A stretch of 64,000 bases of DNA, from assembly GCA_018241995.1 (NCBI GenBank), contig JAFECT010000003.1:558001-622000 (forward strand), given 5' to 3'. Below, piece after piece: positions 32,572 to 41,967 of this stretch (positions are counted from its first letter, which is position 1; each line of letters begins with the position of its first letter). The stretch comes from Pseudomonadota bacterium. GTDB lineage: Bacteria > Pseudomonadota > Alphaproteobacteria > Caulobacterales > Caulobacteraceae. The notes under the pieces were generated by a model. That model had not been told where the DNA came from and made no database searches. It was given only the letters and a program-made list of their open reading frames with translations. The position numbers and the translations under genes were made by a program.

Positions 32572-35500
32572 TCAGAACCTCTTGGTGATGTTCATGAAGG
32601 CGCGCCGGCCGATGTAGTCGTACTGGCTGGCCAGGACCGAGGTGCCGATGGTGTTGTACTGGCCTCCGACATTGATCGTGGTCAGGGACGGCGGACGCTC
32701 GTCGAAGATGTTGCGCACGCCCACCAGAAGACTCCAGGTCTTGAAATCGCGCCGCAGCGAGAGGGAATGGTAGGCCGTGGGCTCGGTGCGGATCTTGTAG
32801 AGCTGGGTGCCGGCCGAGTTGGTGTCGGAGCCCGCGAAGGACAGGGCGCTGGCCCGGCCGATCCAGTCGACGCTCCAGAACGCTGTCCAGGGCCCGTGGT
32901 CGACGCGCAGGTTGGCCAGGGCGGTGAAGTCGGGGCTGCCGATGGTGCCGTTGTTCTCGACCTTGGCGCTGCTCGGGAAGAGCAGGGTGGAGTTCTCGAA
33001 GGTCCAGGTGGCCTGGGTGTCGATGGTCAGGCGGCTGTCCCACGGCAGGTCGTGGCGATAGCGCACCGTCAGGTCGACGCCCCGATCCTCCTGGGTGGCG
33101 ATATTGACGTAGTTGTCGTGCACCACGGTGATCAGGTGGCTGGCGTTGCGGCTGAACAGCGAGCAGAGCGGGTCGCTGGGGAAGCTCACCGAGTTCAGGC
33201 AGGCGAAGACGATGTTGTTGGGGCCGAGCGTGGTGATCTCGTTGTTCACCTGGATGTTGAAGTAGTCGACCGCCACGTTCAGATCGATGGCCTTGGGCGT
33301 CCAGATGGCGCCGAAGGTGTAGGCCTTGGACGTCTCCGAACGCAGGTTTGGGCCGCCGCCGGTGAAGATCGTCGCGCTGGAGCCGGCCCCCGAATAGACG
33401 GCCGGCACCCCCTGGGCGGCGCAGTTGTTGGCCACCCGCTGCGGGATCTGGTTGGCGGCGAGCGCCGCGCCCCAGTTGATGCAGGGATCGATCGAACGCT
33501 GACCCAGGAAGCTGGTCTGGTTGGCCAGGAAGCTCTCGAACAGCGCCGGCGCCCGGAACGAGGTGCCGTAGGTGCCGCGTAGGCGGTACTCCGGCGTGAT
33601 CGCCCAGTTCACCCCGACCTTGTAGGTGAAGTTCGAGCCGTGCCCGTCGACGGTGGTCTCGCGCCCGGAGAGGTTGGTGTCGAGCCGGTAGATGAAGGGC
33701 ATGTCGCGGATCAGCGGGATGCTGAGTTCGCCGAAAGCTTCCTTGGTGTTCTCGGAGCCCTTGGTGATACCGGCGGCGGTCTGACCCCAGACGTTGCTGG
33801 CCAGGGTGTCCTTGCCGGGCACGTCGTTGATCGAGTCCTGCTGGACGTGGAAGCCGACGGCGGCGCCCACCGGACCGGCGGGCAGGTTGAACAGGTCGCC
33901 GGTGGCGGAGCCTTCCCAGGTGGTCTGCTGATAGGTGGTTTTGCCGATTTCATAGTCGAACAGGAAGGCGGCCTCTGCGGCGGTGTACTTGCCCGCCAGG
34001 AAGTCCGGCGACACCCAGCTGACGTCCACGCAGGGTCGATGGCTGATCGGGGTGGTGTAGCCCACGCAGGAAGCAGTCGGTCGGGGAATCGAGTTGGCGT
34101 TGAACAGGCCGAAGCTGCCGAAGTCGCCGCGGCCGTCGGAAGCCTTCACCGCATCGTCCAGGATCACGTCCTGGCCGTAGTAGCCTTCGGAGCGGCTGTA
34201 CTGGACGAAGGTGTCCCAGGTCCAACCCTTGAGGAAGCCGATGCCGGGCGCGTCGCCCTTGAGACCCAGGACCGCCCGGGCGAAATTGACCTTCTGGTTG
34301 GCGTCGTTCTTGTTGGTGACCGGGGTGGGGCTGAGGAAATAGTTGCCCTTGAAGCCGGCGCTGAACGGATCGTTGTTCCAGCCGAAGTTGGCGCCGTCCT
34401 CGGTGTAGAGATAGGTCCAGAACTGGCGATAGCCGTGTGAGGCCGAGGTGCGGCGGCTGAGCAGCACTTCGCTGTAGGCCTGGATGTGATCGCCCAGGTC
34501 ATAGCCGCCCTGCACGAACACCGACGTGGTCGACAGCGCAGGCGACAGGGTGGTGGTCTTGTCGAACGGCGAGTTGGTGTCTTCCAGCCCCAGGCCGTTC
34601 GGGGTCGAGGTATCGCCCACGATGAAGAAGCCCGCCGGCGAGGTCGGATAGCCGGGCAAGTTCTTGGGCGCCAAGCCGGCGAGCTGGCCCGAATAGTCGA
34701 ACTGCAGCTTGCCCGAGCGGCCGGAGAAATCGTTGCCGTCATAAATCCAGATATCGTCGTAGATCAGGTTGCGACACTGGATCTGGCCGGTGCGCGGATC
34801 GACCACGTCCGAGCGTGCATGGGTGGTCGGGTTGAACACGTACTGGCGCGGGCAGTTGGTATAGTCGCGCTGGCCGTTGGTCTGCTCGTTCTGCTTGAAG
34901 TAGTCGACGTTGACGGTGAAATAGCCGCCCCGGCCCCAGGTCTTGCCCCAGGCCGCGGAGGCTCGGTACTGCTCGCCGCCGGTCTGGAACGGCTGGCTGG
35001 CGAAGGCGTCGAACTGGGCGCCGTCCATCTTGGTCTTGGTGATGATGTTCACCACCCCGGCCACTGCGTCGGAGCCGTAGACCGAGGACGCGCCGTCCTT
35101 GAGGATTTCGACGCGGTCGATCACGCTTTCGGGCAGAACGTTGAGGTCGAACGAAGAGACGCCGCCGCGGGTGCCCGCCGCACCGGCGCGCCGGCCGTTC
35201 AACAGGAACACCGTGCGATTGGCCCCGAGGCCCCGAAGCGAGATGGTCTGGGCGCCCGGCCCTCCGTTGGTGACGAAGGCGGTGGAAATCACCGCGTTCA
35301 CCTGCGGCGAGCCCGACGCGATGGTCGAGCTCTGCAGCAGCTGGGTGGTGTCGGCCACGCCCCTGAGCTTGGCGTCCTCGGATCGGATCACCTGGATCGG
35401 GTCGGGGCTGTTGAACTCGTTGCGGTGGATGCGCGAGCCCGTGATCACCACCTCCTGCACCTCGCTGGCCGGCTTGTCCGGCGTTGCCGCGGCGGGAGGT

Positions 35501-35610
35501 TGCTGCGGCGGCGGCGTATCCTGCGCCATGGCTGCCGTGGGCAGGCCTACGGCGGCCGCCACGCCCGCGATGATGGTGGTTGTCAAAAGGCGATTGCGAT
35601 CGACGCGCAT
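32572..35610 (-). CDS. TonB-dependent outer-membrane receptor
   Basis: 1012 residues from the ATG at 35610 (GGGGAG upstream); a TTG at 35625 is rejected. Signal peptide to AMAQ, a Pro/Gln-rich segment with a TonB-box-like EVVITGSRI, then a plug domain with SLRGLGANRTVFLLNGRRAG and VEILKDGASSVYGSDAVAGVV (quoted in part), and a 22-strand barrel with a terminal Phe (MNITKRF). It imports a large ligand with energy from TonB; the long extracellular loops and Caulobacteraceae-type plug do not identify the ligand. No TonB, exbB/D or periplasmic partner is adjacent. Confidence 0.9.
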   Translation of the reverse strand: MRVDRNRLLTTTIIAGVAAAVGLPTAAMAQDTPPPQQPPAAATPDKPASEVQEVVITGSRIHRNEFNSPDPIQVIRSEDAKLRGVADTTQLLQSSTIASGSPQVNAVISTAFVTNGGPGAQTISLRGLGANRTVFLLNGRRAGAAGTRGGVSSFDLNVLPESVIDRVEILKDGASSVYGSDAVAGVVNIITKTKMDGAQFDAFASQPFQTGGEQYRASAAWGKTWGRGGYFTVNVDYFKQNEQTNGQRDYTNCPRQYVFNPTTHARSDVVDPRTGQIQCRNLIYDDIWIYDGNDFSGRSGKLQFDYSGQLAGLAPKNLPGYPTSPAGFFIVGDTSTPNGLGLEDTNSPFDKTTTLSPALSTTSVFVQGGYDLGDHIQAYSEVLLSRRTSASHGYRQFWTYLYTEDGANFGWNNDPFSAGFKGNYFLSPTPVTNKNDANQKVNFARAVLGLKGDAPGIGFLKGWTWDTFVQYSRSEGYYGQDVILDDAVKASDGRGDFGSFGLFNANSIPRPTASCVGYTTPISHRPCVDVSWVSPDFLAGKYTAAEAAFLFDYEIGKTTYQQTTWEGSATGDLFNLPAGPVGAAVGFHVQQDSINDVPGKDTLASNVWGQTAAGITKGSENTKEAFGELSIPLIRDMPFIYRLDTNLSGRETTVDGHGSNFTYKVGVNWAITPEYRLRGTYGTSFRAPALFESFLANQTSFLGQRSIDPCINWGAALAANQIPQRVANNCAAQGVPAVYSGAGSSATIFTGGGPNLRSETSKAYTFGAIWTPKAIDLNVAVDYFNIQVNNEITTLGPNNIVFACLNSVSFPSDPLCSLFSRNASHLITVVHDNYVNIATQEDRGVDLTVRYRHDLPWDSRLTIDTQATWTFENSTLLFPSSAKVENNGTIGSPDFTALANLRVDHGPWTAFWSVDWIGRASALSFAGSDTNSAGTQLYKIRTEPTAYHSLSLRRDFKTWSLLVGVRNIFDERPPSLTTINVGGQYNTIGTSVLASQYDYIGRRAFMNITKRF

Positions 35611-35933
35611 ATGCTGCTCCCCCAACCGCGCGATACCGCCAAGGTGGCGACAAACTCGCGCACACGGACGATAGTTTCAGCAAACGCGTTCATTGTACAA
35701 CAGAAAACGCCGGCAAAATTGCTTGCAGCTTTGCACGTTCCTTTAGAAATCGAGCTCGGAGGCTGCTCCTCAGCCAGTCTGTCTACGGATGGATATAATA
35801 TTCCGCAGCACGGCGCCGAGCATGGCGCGTGCATTCAGCGACGGGATGTGGCGTGCAAGCGCTTGTGTGGGCGCGATACTTGCGAAACTATTTGATCTTT
35901 AGAGACTTTATCGAGAGCGCTCGTCGCGCTTTG
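35611..35933. other. 323-bp non-coding region upstream of the TonB receptor gene
   Basis: No gene is visible. GC content drops in the middle (for example ATGGATATAATATTCC around 35788). On the minus strand a -10-like TACAAT (complement of 35692-35697) sits about 80 bp before the receptor start, with only a poor -35, and a TTGACA lies at the far end. Both are weak; long leaders of this kind are usual for regulated receptors. Confidence 0.4.
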
Positions 35934-36875
35934 TCAAAGGCAGGCGCGCTCCATCTCCTCGGCGACATTGAACCCCGCGGCCTCGATCGCCTTGCGCGCA
36001 TCCGAGCCCGGAAAGCGCGCCGGGTTGGACCAGTTCAGGTGGATGAAGCGCACCTTGGCCCGCTCCGAAGCAGGCAGGGCGGACAGTCGCGCCATCGATT
36101 TCGAGATCATCGGGTGCGGGATCTTCGACATGTCGCGCCCCGGCAGCTCGCCGTCCGCCCAGAAGGTGCCGTCGAGGTAGGCGAGGTCGACACCCTTGAG
36201 CTGGTCCTCGATGCGCACGCCCTCCGCGTCCCAGTCCTCCCAGCGGTCGATGTCGGGGATGAACAGCACGCGCCTGTTCGGGCCGTCGATGCGGAAGCCC
36301 ACGACCTCGGAATACTCCTGTCGGTGCGGCACCCTGAAGGCGGTCAGCTTGAGCGCGCCCAGATCGACCGTTGAGCCGTCGGCCAGGGGCTTCAATGCGA
36401 TGTTGCCGTACTTGACCAGCTGGCTCCATGGCCCGTTGGTCGTCAGATATTCGCCCATGCGCGGCATGGCCCAGACCGGCAGATCCTTGGCGCCCATGAC
36501 CTCGTGGCCGAAGAACATCAGGCCGGTGTAGTGGCCCATGTGGGCGTGGGTCAGGAATACGCCATCCAGCGCCGGCATCGGCCTGTCGCCCGCCGCCGCC
36601 ACGCCGTTGAAGCGGTGCAGCTGCTCGCGCAGGTCCGGCGTCGCCTCGATCAGCCAGCGCTTGCCCGCGGCCCGGTCCACCAGGCCGATGGACGTGGCGG
36701 TGCGGCGTAGGGACGGATCCTTCCAGGCCGGGTCTTCCTCGTGGCCCAGCTGCGGCGCGCCGCCATCCTGGCCCGAGCCCAGCACCACGAGCTCGACGGG
36801 ACAGGCTTTGGCGTCGGCCATGGCGGGCTGGGCTCCGGTCAGCAGCAGGGCGAGGGCGGCGAGAATGGCGCGCAT
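35934..36875 (-). CDS. Secreted PqqB-like MBL-fold metallo-hydrolase
   Basis: 313 residues from the ATG at 36875; an in-frame start at 36917 lies before an obvious signal peptide and is rejected. Signal peptide MRAILAALALLLTGAQPAMA, then the PqqB-like start VELVVLGSGQDGGAPQLG. The zinc-binding motif reads THAHMGH (His110, His112, His115): the Asp of canonical HxHxDH is Gly114. A later FIPDID and HLNWSNPAR supply further ligand-like residues. PqqB is cytoplasmic in the PQQ pathway; this exported relative has no pqq neighbours, so its role is probably different. Confidence 0.75.
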   Translation of the reverse strand: MRAILAALALLLTGAQPAMADAKACPVELVVLGSGQDGGAPQLGHEEDPAWKDPSLRRTATSIGLVDRAAGKRWLIEATPDLREQLHRFNGVAAAGDRPMPALDGVFLTHAHMGHYTGLMFFGHEVMGAKDLPVWAMPRMGEYLTTNGPWSQLVKYGNIALKPLADGSTVDLGALKLTAFRVPHRQEYSEVVGFRIDGPNRRVLFIPDIDRWEDWDAEGVRIEDQLKGVDLAYLDGTFWADGELPGRDMSKIPHPMISKSMARLSALPASERAKVRFIHLNWSNPARFPGSDARKAIEAAGFNVAEEMERACL

Positions 36876-36948
36876 GGGCGCCACGCTAGAGCCATTCCGC
36901 GCGTCCGCGCCATTCAAAAACCGTCACCGGATCCCTACACATAGAGGC

Positions 36949-37515
36949 ATGCGCCGCATCGCTTCCATCTATCTGGCCGGACCGGACCAGTGGTTTCCCG
37001 ACGCCGAGGCTCACGCCAAGCGCAAGATCGAGCTCTGCGCCGACGCCGGCTTTGTGGGCGTGACGGCGCTCGATGGCTTCCTGGTCGAGACCGAGCCCAG
37101 CGAGGTGATGGCGCGCGAACGCTACGCCGATGCGGTCGGCCGCGTTCGCCAGTGCGACGCCCTGATCGCGAACCTGACCCCCTGGCGCGGCCCGAACTCG
37201 GATCCCGGCACGGCGTTTGAGGTCGGCTTCGCCTCGGCGCTGGGCAAGCCCGTGTTCGCCTACCTCAACGTGGCCTCGGAGGACGAGGCCGATCACGCCG
37301 AGCGCGTGGCCATGACGGTGGGCGCCCGCGTCGACGAGGACGGCCGGGTGATCGACGAGAACGGCTGCGAGGTCGAGGACTTCGGCCTGCCGGAGAACCT
37401 GATGCTGTGGGCCGAGGCGCGGAAGTTCTTCGTGATCGTGACGCCTGATCCGCTGAACGACCTCACGGGGCTGGAGCTGTCGCTCGACGCTCTGCGTGTC
37501 TACGCCGACGCCTGA
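36949..37515 (+). CDS. Nucleoside 2-deoxyribosyltransferase family protein
   Basis: 188 residues from the ATG at 36949. The family motif IYLAGPDQWFP starts the protein, followed by CDALIANLTPWRGPNSDPGTAFEVGFASALG (quoted in part: ANLTPWRGPNSDPGTAFE), where the Glu is the catalytic nucleophile. Such enzymes swap bases on deoxyribonucleosides or hydrolyse nucleotides. The stop codon overlaps the start of the GNAT gene (TGATG), indicating coupling. A divergent MBL-hydrolase gene lies 73 bp upstream. Confidence 0.85.
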   Translation: MRRIASIYLAGPDQWFPDAEAHAKRKIELCADAGFVGVTALDGFLVETEPSEVMARERYADAVGRVRQCDALIANLTPWRGPNSDPGTAFEVGFASALGKPVFAYLNVASEDEADHAERVAMTVGARVDEDGRVIDENGCEVEDFGLPENLMLWAEARKFFVIVTPDPLNDLTGLELSLDALRVYADA

Positions 37516-38012
37516 TGCTGACCCGGCCGGAGCAGCCCGAGGACCACGCCGCCATCCACGCGACGACTGGGGCCGCCTTCCGCTCCGCGCCCTACAGCGG
37601 CGGCAACGAGGCGAGGATCGTCGACGCGCTGCGCGCCGCCGGGGCCCTGACTTTGTCGCTGGTCGCCTGTGAGGGCGAAGCGGTGATCGGCCACGTGGCT
37701 TTCTCGCCGGTGCGGATCGGCGGCGCGGACCTGGGCTGGTTCGGCCTGGGGCCGGTGTCGGTCAGACCGGATCGACAGGGCGCGGGCGTCGGGAGCGCCC
37801 TCATCCGCGAAGGCCTGGACCGCCTGCGAGTGATGGGGGCGGCGGGCTGCGTCGTCTTCGGCGAGCCGGGATATTACGGCCGCTTCGGGTTCGAGACCGA
37901 TGCGGCTCTGGCCTATCCCGGCGCGCCGGACGGCTACTTCCAGCGGCTCCCGTTCAGAGGCGAGGCGCCCTCAGGCGAGGTCGCCTACGACGCGGCTTTC
38001 GAGGTGGCCTGA
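37515..38012 (+). CDS. GNAT family N-acetyltransferase
   Basis: 165 residues. The acetyl-CoA-binding pattern is VRPDRQGAGVGSALIREGL, preceded by GPVSV, and the GEPGYYGRFGFE motif near the C-terminus is typical of the YhbS-like subgroup. It is translated with overlap (TGATG) from the upstream deoxyribosyltransferase gene. The acceptor is not known. It ends 7 bp before the convergent CPBP gene. Confidence 0.88.
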   Translation: MLTRPEQPEDHAAIHATTGAAFRSAPYSGGNEARIVDALRAAGALTLSLVACEGEAVIGHVAFSPVRIGGADLGWFGLGPVSVRPDRQGAGVGSALIREGLDRLRVMGAAGCVVFGEPGYYGRFGFETDAALAYPGAPDGYFQRLPFRGEAPSGEVAYDAAFEVA

Positions 38013-38019
38013 CCAGACC

Positions 38020-38733
38020 TCAGATGAACAGCGAAATCGAATTGCCGAAGTTGTGCAGCAGGATCGGCAGGACGAGGCTGCCTGTACGCAGGCGCAACCA
38101 GACCGCCAGCAGCGAGGGCAGGGCGGTCAGGCCCATGGTGATGGCGTCGAAGGTGAACCGGCCGTGCGAAAAGCCGAAGGCGTGCGCCAGGCCGAACAGG
38201 GCGCAGGAGAGAAGCGCGCCCCAGCCCCACTCGACGCCGAGGAATCTCACGCGGCCGGTGAAGGCGCGGTCGAGCGCCAGCAACAGCACGCCGCGATAGA
38301 ACGGCTCTTCCTCGAAGCCCGGCATGGTCAGCTGGAAGGCGATGGTCTCGGCGTTGGCGGGCCCTGACGGGAACAGGCGGGCGAGCATGACGAAGAAGGC
38401 CATGTAGACGAGCGCGATAGGCAGGGCGCTCTTCCACCAGCCCGGCGCCTGGGCGAGCGTCATGCCCGAGCGGTTGAACCCGAAGGCCGGCAGCGCGGCC
38501 ACCGCCAGCGTCGCCGCCAAGGCCAGGATCTTGCCTTGCCAGTTCCAATGGCCGGGCAGGAGGCCCGGGATCATCAGGTAGCCGCTGGTCAGCAGGAAGT
38601 CGTTGAGCGCGACAAGCGCCGCGGCGACCAGGAGCCACCGCAGCGAGAAATGTCTGCGCTGGAAAAGGGCCAAGGCGCCGCCTGCGACGAGCAGCAGCGT
38701 CAACACGCCGGCCAGGGAGATCAATGCGTTCAC
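38020..38733 (-). CDS. CPBP family intramembrane metalloprotease
   Basis: 237 residues from a GTG with GGAAGGA upstream. About seven hydrophobic segments carry the CPBP (Abi/CAAX-like) motifs: EEEPFYRG (motif 1), FGLAHA (motif 2) and HNFGN (motif 3), all intact. Members cleave membrane-bound peptides, and several confer self-immunity to bacteriocins. No bacteriocin gene is adjacent, so the substrate is unknown. Confidence 0.82.
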   Translation of the reverse strand: MNALISLAGVLTLLLVAGGALALFQRRHFSLRWLLVAAALVALNDFLLTSGYLMIPGLLPGHWNWQGKILALAATLAVAALPAFGFNRSGMTLAQAPGWWKSALPIALVYMAFFVMLARLFPSGPANAETIAFQLTMPGFEEEPFYRGVLLLALDRAFTGRVRFLGVEWGWGALLSCALFGLAHAFGFSHGRFTFDAITMGLTALPSLLAVWLRLRTGSLVLPILLHNFGNSISLFI

Positions 38734-38793
38734 TAAGGCGTCCTTCCCGCTAAGCTTTGCGCTGAGATAGCCGAGCCGTGACGGGCCGCCTCC

Positions 38794-39873
38794 TCAGGAC
38801 CCGGCCGAACGCTCCTCAAAAGGCGGCTTTTGACCGAATTGGGCGGCGCGATAGTCGCTGGGCGTCGAGCCTTCCTCGGCGCGGAACACGCGGTTGAAGG
38901 AGGCCAGGGACGCGAAGCCGCTGTCCAGGGCGATGGCGATCAGCTTGTCGTCGCAGCGGGTGGGATCGGCGAGCAGCCGTCGGGCTTCGGCGACGCGATA
39001 GCCGTTCAGGTAGGTGCGGAAGTGGGCGTGGCCGAGGCGGTGGTTGATGAAACGGCGCACGGTCCGCTCCGGCGCTCCGGCGCGGGCCACGAAGGCGGGG
39101 AAGCTCAGCTCGGGATCAAGGTAGGCGCGCTCGACCTCCATCAGCGTCCGCAGGCGCGCGGCCAGCGACCGTTCGGCCGGGGTCTCGCCCGCGAGAGGGG
39201 CGGCGGCGGCGCGCGCGGTTCCCCGCAGCAGGGCGGTGTCGGCCCGAACGAACAGGGCGAACAGCGCCAGGGCGGCCAGCAGGACCGATGTGTTCTGGAA
39301 CAAGGTGAAGGCCTCAGGGCGCCAATCGAATCCCAGCAGCAGGTCCTTGGCGAAGGAGAGGAGCAGCTGAACCGCGAACAGACAGGGGACCAGGATGCGG
39401 ATGCTGCGCCGACGTTCCATCAGGTCGCCCTCGCGGTCGCCGACCAGCCTCCAGGCCAGCCAGGCCAGCATCCCCAGGCCGAGCGCGATCAGGCCCCAGG
39501 ACAGGCCCGCTTCCGCTAATGCCGGGCCCAGCAAGCCCCGGTCGGCGCTGGCGATCGCGAGCCAGCCCAGGCCGGCGAACAGCACAGGGCCGCGGATTTC
39601 CTGTTCCGGGTCGAAACTCGCCAGGCAGAACCACCAGAGAAAGGGCGCGGCGTATCCCGCCAGCAGATGGGCGGTCCAGGCGACCGCGCCTGTGGGGCGA
39701 AGCGTCGGGTCGGGCGTATTGCCGGCGAGGAAGCCGCACAGGCACAGGGCCAGCGGCGCGAACAGCAGCGCCAGTCGCCGGCTCGCCCGGTCGCGCAGCA
39801 GCAGAAACGCCAGGAGCAGCAGCAGCGCCACGGCGGCGGCGCGCACGAAGACATCGAGCATGGCGGCGCTCAT
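38794..39873 (-). CDS. Membrane-anchored AraC-family transcriptional regulator
   Basis: 359 residues from the ATG at 39873. The N-terminal two-thirds has six or seven hydrophobic segments (about residues 10-215), and the last 100 residues form an AraC helix-turn-helix domain (TVRRFINHRLGHAHFRTYLN, then IAIALDSGFASLASFNRVFR). Regulators of this build sense a signal in or across the membrane. It lies 13 bp downstream of the methyltransferase gene on the same strand, so they may be co-transcribed. The regulated genes are unknown. Confidence 0.85.
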   Translation of the reverse strand: MSAAMLDVFVRAAAVALLLLLAFLLLRDRASRRLALLFAPLALCLCGFLAGNTPDPTLRPTGAVAWTAHLLAGYAAPFLWWFCLASFDPEQEIRGPVLFAGLGWLAIASADRGLLGPALAEAGLSWGLIALGLGMLAWLAWRLVGDREGDLMERRRSIRILVPCLFAVQLLLSFAKDLLLGFDWRPEAFTLFQNTSVLLAALALFALFVRADTALLRGTARAAAAPLAGETPAERSLAARLRTLMEVERAYLDPELSFPAFVARAGAPERTVRRFINHRLGHAHFRTYLNGYRVAEARRLLADPTRCDDKLIAIALDSGFASLASFNRVFRAEEGSTPSDYRAAQFGQKPPFEERSAGS

Positions 39874-39886
39874 GCGCGGCGCGTCC

Positions 39887-40678
39887 TTAAGCCCACGGCA
39901 GGCCCGCCTCGCCCCTGAGAATCGCCTCGGCCTCGGGCGTGTGCTTCTCGCCGGAGCCGCGCACATGCAGCACCAGGGGCGGCAGCAGCTTCAGCGGCGC
40001 CTTGCCGGTCTTGGTCGCCAACACCAAGACCCGCTTGGCCGGCTCGTCGGCATGGGGATGAACGGGGCGGACCTGGAAACTCCCGCCGGTCGCGCCCAAA
40101 AGCGCGATCACATCGAACAGGCGGTCGGCGCGGTGGATCATCAAGACCCGCCCGCCCTCGCGCACGGCCTTGAGCAGGAAGCGCGTCCAGGCGTCGAGGC
40201 CGGCGTCCGCGATCCAGGCGCCGCGCTTCTCCGGCGAGGGCGCGCGCAAGGCGCCGGCGTCGTCGAAGAAGGGCGGGTTGGCGAGGGCGAGGTCGAAGGG
40301 CGGCTCGCCGGGTTTCAGGAAGCCCTGCCCCGCAAAACCACGACCCACGTCGCCGGCGCGCACCTCGACGCGACCCTCCGCATCGTTCAGGGCGATGTTC
40401 TGTTGCGCCAGCGCAAGCGCTTCGGGATCGCGCTCGACACCGGTCAGCCTCGCACCCGGAAATCGTGCGGCGGCCTGAAAGAGCACTGCGCCTGCGCCGC
40501 AGCCGGCTTCGAGCGCGCGTTCGCCGGGCTTCAGCTCCGCCGCGGCGGCCAGCAGGGCGGCGTCCAGGCCCGCGCGATATCCCTTGGCGGGCTGGCGAAG
40601 ACGTACGCGGCCGCCCAGCAGGCGGTCCTCGGTCACGTCGGCCACGGACGATTCAGGCGGGGCGGGGAGGTCGGTCAC
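39887..40678 (-). CDS. TrmN6-like SAM-dependent methyltransferase
   Basis: 263 residues from a GTG start. Motif I (ALEAGCGAGAVLFQAA) and the N6-adenine/glutamine-type motif IV, LANPPFF, are clear, in an arrangement like TrmN6, which methylates A37 of tRNA1(Val). Related enzymes modify other N6 or amide targets, so the substrate is likely but not certain. It is divergent from the polyprenyl synthase gene, separated by about 160 bp. Confidence 0.82.
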   Translation of the reverse strand: MTDLPAPPESSVADVTEDRLLGGRVRLRQPAKGYRAGLDAALLAAAAELKPGERALEAGCGAGAVLFQAAARFPGARLTGVERDPEALALAQQNIALNDAEGRVEVRAGDVGRGFAGQGFLKPGEPPFDLALANPPFFDDAGALRAPSPEKRGAWIADAGLDAWTRFLLKAVREGGRVLMIHRADRLFDVIALLGATGGSFQVRPVHPHADEPAKRVLVLATKTGKAPLKLLPPLVLHVRGSGEKHTPEAEAILRGEAGLPWA

Positions 40679-40838
40679 GGGCTTTGTGCGAAAACGCTGT
40701 TCGATGAACGGAAAGGCGAACCGGGGAACGATTCAGGGCTGTCGGCGGCTTGACCCTGCGGGGCCGCGTAACCATTGTGCCCGCGACCTGAGGGGGGCGC
40801 CAGTCTCGCGCCCTCGAGTTCGCCTTTGGAGCCTGCGT

Positions 40839-41849
40839 TTGGACGCTGTCGCCGCCCCCCTGCTGCGCCCCGCGGGCGATGTCGAGACCCTGGTGGGTCT
40901 GGCGTCCGCGGACATGCGTTCGGTGGACGCCCTGATCCTGGCCCGCATGCAGAGCCCGGTGGCGGTGATCCCGGCCCTGGCCGAGCACCTGATCGCCGCC
41001 GGCGGCAAGCGCCTGCGCCCACTGATCACCCTGGCCGCCGCTCGGTTGGCGGGGGCGGGTGGCGACGCCCACCATAAGCTGGCCGCCGCCGTTGAGTTCA
41101 TCCACACCGCGACCCTGCTCCACGACGATGTGGTCGACGGCTCGGAGATGCGCCGCGGGAAGACCGCCGCGCACCTGATCTGGGGTTCGGCGCAGAGCGT
41201 GCTGGTCGGGGATTTCCTGTTCGCCCGCGCGTTTGAGCTGATGGTCGAGACCGGCTCGCTGCGCGCGCTGGGCATCCTGTCGCGCGCCTCCAGCGTCATC
41301 GCCGAGGGCGAGGTGCTGCAGCTGACCCGCGCCCACGACCTGAAGCTTTCCCAGGACCTGTACCTGGAGATCATCACCGCCAAGACCGCCGAGCTGTTCG
41401 CCGCCGCGGCCGAGGCCGGTGCGGTCGCGGCCGGGGCGACCGAGGCGCAGATCCAGGCGGTGCGCGCCTATGGCCTGAACCTGGGCCTGGCGTTCCAGCT
41501 GGTCGACGATGCGCTGGATTACGGCGGTCAGTCCGAAGTGCTGGGCAAGAACGCCGGTGACGATTTCCGCGAAGGCAAGGCCACCCTGCCGCTACTGCTC
41601 GCCATCGCCCGCACCGCTGGGCGTGAGGACGCGTTCTGGGAGCGCGCGGTGGGCCGTCGCGACCAGACCGAGGCCGATTTCAAACGCGCCCGAGAGCTGA
41701 TCGTGGGCACCGGCGCCCTGCAGGCGACGCTCGATCTGGCCGGCGACTATGCCGATACGGCCAAGGGCGCGCTCGGCGTGTTCCCGGCCGGCGACTGGCG
41801 CACCGCGATGGAGCGGCTGGCCGATTTCGCGGTGAGCCGGCCGGCCTGA
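40839..41849 (+). CDS. Polyprenyl diphosphate synthase (octaprenyl/decaprenyl type)
   Basis: 336 residues from a TTG that has GGAG 7 nt upstream; no ATG fits before the conserved N-terminus. The two aspartate-rich motifs, LLHDDVVDGSEMRR and LVDDALDYGG, are intact and the GGKRLRP motif is present. Length and sequence fit the synthases that make the long isoprenoid tail of ubiquinone. The product length cannot be set from sequence alone, so ispB is not assigned. Confidence 0.88.
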   Translation: MDAVAAPLLRPAGDVETLVGLASADMRSVDALILARMQSPVAVIPALAEHLIAAGGKRLRPLITLAAARLAGAGGDAHHKLAAAVEFIHTATLLHDDVVDGSEMRRGKTAAHLIWGSAQSVLVGDFLFARAFELMVETGSLRALGILSRASSVIAEGEVLQLTRAHDLKLSQDLYLEIITAKTAELFAAAAEAGAVAAGATEAQIQAVRAYGLNLGLAFQLVDDALDYGGQSEVLGKNAGDDFREGKATLPLLLAIARTAGREDAFWERAVGRRDQTEADFKRARELIVGTGALQATLDLAGDYADTAKGALGVFPAGDWRTAMERLADFAVSRPA

Positions 41850-41873
41850 CCGACCAAGCTTCCCCACCTATCC

Positions 41874-41933
41874 GTCATCCTTGAGCACGGCCGCGCGAGC
41901 GGGCGGGATCGAGGACCCACTAGGCGCCACCTT
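41874..41933 (+). repeat. Left inverted repeat of the GIY-YIG unit
   Basis: It starts GTCATCCTTGAGCACGGC and includes TCGAGGACCCACTAGG. The module GTCATCCTTG-N25-TCGAGGAC recurs in the other two copies. Confidence 0.8.
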
Positions 41934-41967
41934 GACATGCGTGGAACAATACGGGAACAATGGCCGC

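Noticed and set aside
38020..38733. CPBP protease as a bacteriocin self-immunity gene.
   Set aside because: No bacteriocin precursor, export or modification gene is nearby; the family also has ordinary housekeeping members.
41881..41967. Longer start for the GIY-YIG gene at 41881.
   Set aside because: It would translate the left inverted repeat; homologous GIY-YIG proteins begin near residue 30 of that frame, at ATG 41968.
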